Below are positions 8,368-14,178 of a DNA stretch of 14,178 nucleotides, piece after piece; position 1 is the first letter of the stretch; every line of letters begins with the position of its first letter. A model generated the notes under the pieces. That model was not told the origin of the DNA, did no database searches, and was given only the letters and a program-made list of their open reading frames with translations. The translations under genes and the position numbers were made by a program. The DNA is taken from assembly GCA_023212695.1 (NCBI GenBank), contig JALCCG010000407.1:1-14178 (forward strand). Direction: 5' to 3'. This DNA is from Sporisorium sorghi (taxonomy: Eukaryota > Basidiomycota > Ustilaginomycetes > Ustilaginales > Ustilaginaceae).

Positions 8368-10319
8368 ATGTCCCGTCAAGTGGTAAGCTTCGTCCTCCCT
8401 TCCTCCCTCGGATCTTATCTATCGATTTTTATTTATTTTTTTCGCAAATTTCGCTCCGATTCGAATCGTCGCAAGCTGACTGATCTGCATCTCTCTCCCT
8501 CACTGCTTCGCTTTGCTTCTGCTCTTTCACTCAGCCCAACGCACCCATGCCTAGGATGACCGATTCGCAGGCAGGACCGGGCGCACCCTCCTCCCTCAAA
8601 TTCGCAGCGCTTTCAGTACAGAGCTTCCACCTCGACAGCCCACCTTTCACCGGAGCCGCCGTCGGAGGCGCTGGACCACTCGACGAAGCGGGACAACGAC
8701 TGCAAAACAGTCACGACTCGGATCCGTCTTCGCACCATCTCGACGGGATCGCCGCGCAGTCTCAGCCGCACAGTCCGTCGCGTGCCGGTCGTCATCTTAC
8801 AAAAAGCGGAAGCAGTCCGCTGTCCAAAGCTACGTCGGTCACGTCGGCGGCTAGCGAAGATCACGATCCATACGTTCGATCCATGTCCGAGACACGCTCG
8901 ACTTCTCCGTCGTCGTCGTCGCAACCTCACCACGACCACAGTAGCGTCAAGACGCCGACGACCGAGAGACAGTCGTTGCTGCTCAACGGGATAACCTCTT
9001 CAGGAAGTGCAAACGCGCAGGCGTCGCAGTCGACCAGCTCGCAGCGTGGCAGCGACGTAGAGGCGGCTCGCTCGCAGTCCAGGTACGACCGCGACGTGCC
9101 GCACTGGAACCTGGACGAGAACTTTTCGTCGCGCCAAGCGAGCTCCGCCAGCCTGGCTACGCTGTCGCCGGACAAGCCTGTCATGAGCATCGCATCGACC
9201 GACGCGTCCTCTTCCTCCGCTGGCCGATCCAACGCGCAACAGCGCGCGGATCCGAACGAGGACGGCACGCACCGCGATCCCTCGATAGCGCGGAACCAGC
9301 TCAACCACCGCACACAGCGAACGGGCAGCGGCTCATCCAGCAACAACCGGTCCTCGCCCTTCCCCGCCGTCTCGGACGACCGACCGGCCTACTCGCAGTT
9401 CTCGGAAGAGTTCGATGCGCAAGAGGACGCCGCGTCCTCCGCCGCCGACAGGGACGAAGAGGTCGATGGGCCCGAAGGGCTCTCCTCCACCTTCCGCCTA
9501 CGCGATCGTCGTGTTCCGCAGCAAGGGCAAACCAAAGAAGACTACAGCTTCCCGCGCCACCGCCTTCCCACACGGATGCTGGACGAAACCAAAACCCCGC
9601 TCGTCATCGTCGCCTGCGGTAGTTTCTCGCCGCCGACGTACCTGCACATGCGCATTTTCGAGATGGCCAAGGACCAGATCATCGAGTCTGGCAAATACGA
9701 GTTGCTCGCGGGCTACTACTCGCCCGTTTCGGACTACTACAAGAAAGAGGGGCTGGCTAAAGCGACGCATCGCGTGAGGATGTGCGAGCTGGCGGTGGAG
9801 AAGACGTCGACGTGGCTCATGGTCGATGCGTGGGAGTCGCTGCAGGACGAGTACCAGCGCACGGCGGTTGTGCTGGACCATTTCCACGAGGAGATCAACG
9901 GACCCGCGAATGGCGGGGTGCTGCTCAGCGATGGCTCGAGGAGGAACGTCAAGATCATGCTGCTTGCAGGCGGCGATTTGATTCAGAGCATGGGCGAACC
10001 CGGGGTCTGGGCCACTGCTGATTTGCACCATATCTTGGGCCAGTACGGATGTCTTATCGTCGAACGCACGGGTGCCGATGTCTGGTCGTTCCTGCTTTCG
10101 CACGATCTGTTGTGGAAGTACCGCAGAAACCTCAAGATCGTCAAGCAGACCATCTACAACGACATTTCTTCGTCCAAGATCCGTCTTTTTGTCAGACGCG
10201 GCCAGTCGATCAAGTATCTCCTGCCCAACAGCGTCATTCAGTACATCGAGAACGAAGGGCTGTATCGATTGCCTCCAGACGAGGACCTCAAGTCGGAGCC
10301 GGAGCATGCAAATTGGTAG
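8368..10319 (+). CDS. NMA1: Nicotinamide/nicotinate mononucleotide adenylyltransferase, spliced, with a long N-terminal extension
   Basis: Joins NMN or nicotinate mononucleotide to AMP from ATP, giving NAD or its deamido form, the central step of NAD synthesis. Best model: exon 1 at 8368-8382 (ATG plus four codons), intron 8383-8534, exon 2 at 8535-10319, 599 residues in total. Without splicing the frame can start at 8547 (590 residues). I prefer the spliced start because the ATG at 8368 has A at -3, the splice signals are good and the phases match exactly, whereas the ATG at 8547 has C at -3. Residues 1 to about 335 are Ser-rich low complexity. The nucleotidyltransferase core has GSFSPPTYLHMR (367-378, the (H/T)xGH-type ATP motif of this family), GGD (484-486), a stretch from DLHHILGQYGCL to VERTGADVW, and ISSSKIR (549-555, the ISSTxxR signature). 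Yeast Nma1/Nma2 are about 400 residues, so the extra length is N-terminal. NMA1 and NMA2 cannot be told apart from sequence alone. Confidence 0.94.
8383..8534 (+). other. Spliceosomal intron near the start of the NMN adenylyltransferase gene
   Basis: The donor GTAAGC follows the fifth codon (GTG). The acceptor TCACTCAG ends at 8534 after a pyrimidine-rich stretch (CTCTCTCCCTC, CTTTGCTTCTGCTCTTTC). A CTGAC branch-site match lies at 8476-8480, 54 nt before the acceptor. The intron is 152 nt and phase 0, and joining the exons gives MSRQV-PNAPMPRM in the frame of the enzyme. It contains an AT-rich patch (ATTTTTATTTATTTTTTTCGC), in contrast with the GC-rich exons. Splicing is predicted, not observed. 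Confidence 0.8.
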
Positions 10320-10655
10320 CACTTTCCCTACACTCTCTAGATTTCAATCATCAAAACTTTTGCAACCATCATTTGCGCTTTCTGATTGTCAGAAAGCCAC
10401 TTGAGACTCGCACTCATTCATTCTGTCTGATTCTTGCACACAACTTGAATCTTCCTGAACATCACGCTGGGCGACAGTCCATAGAGCCTCGTATTCGAGA
10501 CGCGAACAAACCACCGTGCACCGATCTTTCTTTCTCGCTTTTTCTCACCTTTGGCGAGGTGGACATTCTTCTTGCGTTTTGGACAACGCGTGGAAAACAT
10601 GACTTCGCATCATGGCATTGAAACACAGCCAACAGGGACTCGATCGAGGTGGCGC
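10320..10655. other. Convergent intergenic region
   Basis: These 336 nt lie between the stop codons of two converging genes (NMN adenylyltransferase on plus, CWC22 on minus) and must contain both 3' untranslated regions and polyadenylation sites. The sequence is less GC-rich than the flanks, with a pyrimidine-rich stretch near 10525-10555. I see no gene in it and cannot place a poly(A) signal with confidence. Confidence 0.7.
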
Positions 10656-13226
10656 TTATCGCCTTCGTACGGGAGAAGGGGATCGCGAGTAGAAAGGAGA
10701 ACGATCGCGAGTTCGACGTGCTCGAGGTGGAGAGCGCGATCTGGAGGCGTCGCTCTCCGAGCCAGAATAGCTCGATCTGGACAGCGATCGACGGCTGCGC
10801 TTCCTTCTGCTGTCTACAGACCGGGATCGAGAACGTGGCGCCCGGTTTCTGGAAACATAAGGTGAGCGCGACGGCGACCGCGAAGGCGAACGGGAGTAAG
10901 AACGTCTTGGGGTGACAGAGCGCGAGAACGATCTTGACCTAGACCTCGACCTAGACCTAGACGAGTAGGACGAATAAGACGCGGATCTGGTGCGGCTTCT
11001 GCCTCGACGACGGGCTGGAGGCGGGCTTCGGCTTCCGCCGCGACTGCGACTTCGACTTCGACTGCGAGAAGAATACGAGCCGCTGGAGTACGAACGCGAG
11101 CGAGACCGAGAGCGCGAGCTGTACGAACGCGACGAGTACGACCTGGAAGAATAGGAGCGAGAAGAGCGCGAATACGAAGAGTACGAGCTTCGGCTACGCG
11201 AGCCCGTACTGCTGGAGAGGACACTGGACGAGTCGGTGTCGCTGTCGTCCGATCCGCGCGCCGCCAATGCTGCTTGTCTTTGCGCCAACAGGATCTTGGG
11301 TGCATTCTTGAGATGCTCTCGCATGTCTTCGGTCAACACACCCAAGCCGATCGAGGTGAAGTAGTTGATCGAGAAACGAGTACTTTTGGGGTTGTCCTTG
11401 GGGAAGAGCCCCTTCCATTCTTCCTGCAGAGATGGCTCTTTGAAACGCTCCGCCAACTCCGTGAGACCGAGCTGTTGCTGCAACTCCTGAAACAGGATCT
11501 TGATGAAAATTCGCGAGCTGCTGGTGGTGTCGTCCTCGTTCATGTGCACAACGGAGAGAGATGCCCAGCTGATGCTGTCGGTCGAGAAGAGATGACCGAA
11601 GAATCGCGCAATGTTGCGCAGTCGGTTGGTCTCGTAGCGATGGATGGTGTCGTAGTAATTGCTGAAGCTTTGCGCGAAAGTGTCCGACCACTTGCGATGC
11701 AGTTTGCAGAAGCGCTCGCCCATATTCCCGTAAAACTTGCTGTAGGTTCGCTCTTGCGAGCAACACTCGACGATCATGTTGCATAGCTCAATGTCTTGAC
11801 CCTCGGGGACTTCGAGCTTGAGCAGCTTGTGCACACTTTCTTCAAAGTCGAGCGAGGACATGATGGTTAGATAGATGGTCCTTCGAAGATTGATGAGGTT
11901 CGTCTCTGTCCTGTCGTGGATCTCGAGTTGACGCTGAGCATCGTCCTCGTCGTCACCAGCCTCGCTCTCGTCCGAGCTGGAGCCCGATTCGCTGTCGGCC
12001 TCGGAGCCACTGTCGTCTCTGTCCGAGTTCTCGCCCAAGATCTCGGTTTTGATGGATCGATATCGCTCCTCGTTCTCGACAAATTCGGGATCCTTCTTGA
12101 AGACGTTGAGGCCCTCCTCAACGTTGAGCTGATCGTCGAGACTGACGCGATGCGTAATCTGATCGTCCTCTTCGACGAGGTCGAGCGCGTCAGGGATGCG
12201 TGGGTTGTCCTTGAAGCCTTCGCGGCGCACCTGAGACAGCACCTCGATCATGTACTGGACACGCTTGCTGATCTCGCCCTCGTACAGAACAGCGCGGAAG
12301 CGGTCAAAGATGCTGTTGTTTGCCTTTGGTGCCTCTTCCGCGAGGAAAGCGCCGACCTCGCGCATGAACCCAACGGCGATCTCGACACTGTCGTCGGTCG
12401 GCTTTTCGAGAAGCAGCACGAGAATTTCGAGTGCGAGCACCTCGTGCACGACCCTCTGGTTGACGAGGTGGGCGATGAACATGGCGGTCGAGTTGCAAAC
12501 TGCTTTGTCGTTTCTCTTGAAAGAGCGTCGGAACTGCGAAACGAGGCGAGTGACAAGCAGCTCTCCAACCATGGGAAGTTTAGTGTTGACGATGGCTGTG
12601 AGCGCAGCAAAGACGGGCGTGAACGACAAGGACAATGCCTGAGCGCGCATGATGGAGCGGCAATAGAGACCGCGGCCGCGAATGAGGTTGGCACCTCCAA
12701 AGAGCTCGGGGACGATGCTTTTGATGTTGTCGGTCGCGACCTTGTTGACGAGACCGGTGATGCTTTTCTTGAGAGCGTCCCAGCTCATTTGCTGATACTC
12801 TACACTTCCAGGATCCGCTGCTGCAGCTTCGGCCATGAGCGCCTTGAGACGAGCTGGCGGAATGTAGGCGCCTCCGGCCTTTGTAGCTGAGAGGTGCGCC
12901 AGCGTTGACCGCAACGCTTCGCCCTTGGCTGCCGTCTCTTTGGCTTTTGCCTCCTGCTCGAGGGCCTCGCGCGCTCGGGAGGCGCTCTTGCCATCATCAC
13001 TGCTTATCGACGGCGAACAACCTCTGCTCGACTTTCTCCTTCTCGACCTTGGCGGCGGCGATCTAGATCTTGAGAGTGAGCGCGACGAGGTGCTGGGTAT
13101 AGAAGCTGAACGAGTCGGTGACCTTTTGCGCTTGAGTGCTGCCGCGCCGTCATCAGGCGATGGAGACCTGGAAGAGTCGCTCTGCGCGCTCGAGCGACTT
13201 GTGGAAGAGCGGTCTCGCGAGGGCAT
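10656..13226 (-). CDS. CWC22: Pre-mRNA-splicing factor CWC22 with a C-terminal RS domain
   Basis: Spliceosome component of the PRP19/NTC-associated set, needed for the first catalytic step. In animals it also delivers eIF4A3 to start exon-junction-complex assembly. The frame encodes 856 residues without an intron. The ATG at 13226 is the first after an in-frame TGA eight codons upstream and has A at -3. Order of parts: a short Arg/Ser-rich head (1-90); the conserved GGAYIPPARLKALM segment (118-131) leading into the MIF4G domain (about 150-335, with IKSIVPELFGGANLIRGRGL at 168-187); an acidic Asp/Glu/Ser linker (399-429); the MA3 domain (about 443-560, with ETNLINLRRTIYLTIMSSLD at 441-460); and from about 660 to the end an RS domain of SR, SYSSR and RSRSRS repeats with SP dipeptides. 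Yeast Cwc22 (about 577 residues) lacks the long RS tail and metazoan CWC22 has one. No feature suggests a pseudogene. Confidence 0.97.
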   Translation of the reverse strand: MPSRDRSSTSRSSAQSDSSRSPSPDDGAAALKRKRSPTRSASIPSTSSRSLSRSRSPPPRSRRRKSSRGCSPSISSDDGKSASRAREALEQEAKAKETAAKGEALRSTLAHLSATKAGGAYIPPARLKALMAEAAAADPGSVEYQQMSWDALKKSITGLVNKVATDNIKSIVPELFGGANLIRGRGLYCRSIMRAQALSLSFTPVFAALTAIVNTKLPMVGELLVTRLVSQFRRSFKRNDKAVCNSTAMFIAHLVNQRVVHEVLALEILVLLLEKPTDDSVEIAVGFMREVGAFLAEEAPKANNSIFDRFRAVLYEGEISKRVQYMIEVLSQVRREGFKDNPRIPDALDLVEEDDQITHRVSLDDQLNVEEGLNVFKKDPEFVENEERYRSIKTEILGENSDRDDSGSEADSESGSSSDESEAGDDEDDAQRQLEIHDRTETNLINLRRTIYLTIMSSLDFEESVHKLLKLEVPEGQDIELCNMIVECCSQERTYSKFYGNMGERFCKLHRKWSDTFAQSFSNYYDTIHRYETNRLRNIARFFGHLFSTDSISWASLSVVHMNEDDTTSSSRIFIKILFQELQQQLGLTELAERFKEPSLQEEWKGLFPKDNPKSTRFSINYFTSIGLGVLTEDMREHLKNAPKILLAQRQAALAARGSDDSDTDSSSVLSSSTGSRSRSSYSSYSRSSRSYSSRSYSSRSYSSRSRSRSRSYSSGSYSSRSRSRSRSRGGSRSPPPARRRGRSRTRSASYSSYSSRSRSRSRSRSFSRSVTPRRSYSRSPSRSPSRSPYVSRNRAPRSRSRSVDSRRKRSRRSLSRSSYSGSESDASRSRSPPRARRTRDRSPFYSRSPSPVRRR
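10662..11250 (-). repeat. RS-repeat coding tract of CWC22
   Basis: About 195 codons at the 3' end of CWC22 encode tandem Arg-Ser and Ser-Tyr-Ser-Ser-Arg units. At DNA level this gives degenerate short repeats, for example GACCTA/GACCTC hexamers around 10936-10962 on the plus strand. Other copies use different serine and arginine codons, so only part of the tract reflects recent duplication. The three successive SYSSR units near residues 691-705 are the most regular block. Confidence 0.85.
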
Positions 13227-13227
13227 G

Positions 13228-13887
13228 CTAGCGAGTTCCGCACTGCGTGGATGCGATCAGGAAAGCGACGTAACAGGTGGGTTTCGTGATGAGCAGTGTT
13301 CCATCCGAAGCAGTCGATAAAACCCCGCAGCTGGCGCAAGCAGGAGCTGAGCTGTGCCCCAAGGAAATGTCGAGCCCCGCAAATGGTGGCCGCAGAGAGT
13401 GTGTGGGGGAGCGATACGACGGAACTGTTCGTGCACGAGAGGTAATGGTGGTAGCGGATATGAAGCTAAAACGCTCAGTTTTCTGCAAGAGGCTCAGTCG
13501 AGAGTGCAGATGTACGTTAGAGCGCGCCCCAAGCGCGATTGAATGCAGCACTTCCCAACTGCACTTTTTCATTTGGAGAAATTCTTCGTGGGTTGCGAGC
13601 GTCGGCCGTGTTCCGAGAAAAGCTCGCTCCGCCTTGCCTTGCTTCACATCGTTTAGGTGCATCAGAACGTCGTGATGCCTTCGGACGACCCCAAGTGCTG
13701 TTCTGCTCGACGGCTTGTCCAGCCGGGTCTCGAGGTGGTGCAGCATCGGCACTACAAGGGACAAGCAGGTTTGGCGAGTCTCGCCAACTGGCTGTCTAAT
13801 ATCCTCATCAGTCACTTCTCGTGGCCCATCGCGAGCCACGTCAACTTTTGGTGGGAATCCGTCTTTGTCGCCTCTTTCTTCGTCCAT
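13228..13887 (-). CDS. Unrecognised 219-codon open frame directly upstream of CWC22, doubtful
   Basis: I do not recognise this product and it may not be a gene. The ATG at 13887 has A at -3 and G at +4, a good context. The first 110 residues are charged and protein-like (MDEERGDKDGFPPK, VTDEDIRQPVGE, HHLETRLDKPSS, HHDVLMHLNDVK). After about residue 115 the sequence turns Ser/Thr/Ala-rich and less convincing. The stop codon lies one base before the CWC22 start codon, which would leave CWC22 without its own promoter if all of it were coding. Inside the frame, minus strand, a CTAAC branch-site match (13516-13520) is followed by a CTCTTGCAG acceptor ending at 13483. The true gene could therefore be spliced, or the acceptor could belong to a leader intron of CWC22. 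A GTGAAG donor at 13647-13642 is possible but weak. No domain, signal peptide or membrane segment is evident. Confidence 0.25.
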   Translation of the reverse strand: MDEERGDKDGFPPKVDVARDGPREVTDEDIRQPVGETRQTCLSLVVPMLHHLETRLDKPSSRTALGVVRRHHDVLMHLNDVKQGKAERAFLGTRPTLATHEEFLQMKKCSWEVLHSIALGARSNVHLHSRLSLLQKTERFSFISATTITSRARTVPSYRSPTHSLRPPFAGLDISLGHSSAPACASCGVLSTASDGTLLITKPTCYVAFLIASTQCGTR

Positions 13888-14178
13888 GATCTAGCCAGCA
13901 AGCCATGTACAGCGACTCGAGCTGCATGCCTTCGAAGCCGCAACAACCGCAATCACAAGCACCTCGACGCGTCTGCTGCTGCTGTCGGTGTCGGGCAACC
14001 GAAGACGGGTGGGATACAAGTACAATTGAAGAGAGGGGTGAATCTAATGCTTCAACAGAGGGTTCAGAGGGCGCATGACCGAATTCGAGACTTGAGCTTG
14101 TCCGCGACGCCAAGAAGAAAAGACTTTGGGGTTGCGCAGGAGTTATGCGAAAGCCGATGCTGCGACCCTTCGAATGCG
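13841..14178 (-). CDS. Minus-strand frame open at the right edge, possible 3' end of a gene outside the window
   Basis: A frame open from the right edge ends at a TGA at 13843-13841, giving 112 codons with no required internal start (an ATG exists at 14113). The translation is Ser-rich and then Cys/Gln-rich (RHRQQQQTRRGACDCGCCGF), with no family I recognise. It overlaps in another frame the ATG of the 219-codon frame, so the two cannot both be simple unspliced genes with normal spacing. Chance openness is quite possible at this length and base composition. Confidence 0.12.
   Translation of the reverse strand, partial: HSKGRSIGFRITPAQPQSLFFLASRTSSSLEFGHAPSEPSVEALDSPLSSIVLVSHPSSVARHRQQQQTRRGACDCGCCGFEGMQLESLYMACWLDHGRRKRRQRRIPTKS
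13905..14078 (+). CDS. Tiny Cys-rich open frame of 57 codons, speculative
   Basis: The plus strand has an ATG with G at -3, followed by 57 codons and TGA. The product has a Gln/Pro-rich head (KPQQPQSQAPRR), a CCCCRCR cluster at 24-30 and an acidic Ser/Glu tail. It has no signal peptide or membrane segment. It starts 18 nt from the divergent ATG of the 219-codon minus-strand frame. A Cys cluster next to basic residues can be a lipidation or metal-binding site, but TGC repeats also arise from simple GCA/CAG-type repeats, which is the more likely cause here. Confidence 0.1.
   Translation: MYSDSSCMPSKPQQPQSQAPRRVCCCCRCRATEDGWDTSTIEERGESNASTEGSEGA

Noticed and set aside
8457..8468. Perfect 12-nt palindrome CGATTCGAATCG inside the intron
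   Set aside because: A 12-nt palindrome is expected a few times by chance in 14 kb, and nothing else marks the site.
9498..10322. 274-codon minus-strand frame opposite the NMN adenylyltransferase
   Set aside because: It is antisense to the conserved catalytic core of the enzyme, and no family resemblance was seen.
11916..12890. 324-codon plus-strand frame opposite CWC22
   Set aside because: It lies antisense to the MIF4G and linker coding region. Its Val/Leu/Glu-rich translation matches no family and reflects codon use on the real strand.
1..14178. Mobile element, CRISPR array, tRNA or secondary-metabolite cluster
   Set aside because: I saw no transposase, reverse transcriptase, long terminal repeats, regularly spaced direct repeats or cloverleaf. 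The genes are unrelated housekeeping genes, so a functional cluster is not supported.

Overview
The window looks like nuclear DNA of a basidiomycete fungus, most likely a smut relative (Ustilaginomycotina, Ustilago/Sporisorium/Moesziomyces type). The reasons are GC-rich exons, very few introns, large Ser/Pro/His-rich disordered extensions on housekeeping enzymes, CT/CA-rich leaders, and a GTAAGC...CTGAC...CAG intron. The genus is an inference from style, not from a database match.

Layout: (1) Positions 1-3023, minus strand: most of a mitochondrial isoleucyl-tRNA synthetase (ISM1 type), with its C-terminus beyond the left edge. (2) Positions 3024-3609: a divergent promoter region with an A-rich block and a cluster of TTCGG/CCGAA cores. 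(3) Positions 3610-7197, plus strand: an mRNA cap guanine-N7 methyltransferase (ABD1 type) whose catalytic domain sits behind about 800 residues of low-complexity sequence. (4) Positions 7198-8367: a long intergenic region with an uninterrupted run of 47 T. (5) Positions 8368-10319, plus strand: a nicotinamide/nicotinate mononucleotide adenylyltransferase (NMA1/NMA2 type), best read as a five-codon first exon, a 152-nt intron and a long second exon. (6) Positions 10320-10655: a short convergent intergenic region. (7) Positions 10656-13226, minus strand: the spliceosomal factor CWC22 (MIF4G + MA3) with a long C-terminal RS domain. (8) Positions 13227-14178: unresolved sequence with an unrecognised 219-codon minus-strand frame, a second minus-strand frame open at the right edge, and a tiny Cys-rich plus-strand frame.

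The four firm genes are unrelated housekeeping functions: mitochondrial translation, mRNA capping, NAD synthesis and pre-mRNA splicing with exon-junction-complex loading. ABD1 and CWC22 both act on nascent mRNA, but they are neither adjacent nor co-oriented, and I see no sign of a functional cluster. There is no mobile element, CRISPR array, tRNA or rRNA that I can support. I found no new biological system. The best leads are the ABD1 N-terminal extension with a recurring short motif, the tiny first exon of the NMN adenylyltransferase, the TTCGG/CCGAA cluster, the T47 tract and the orphan frames at the right end.
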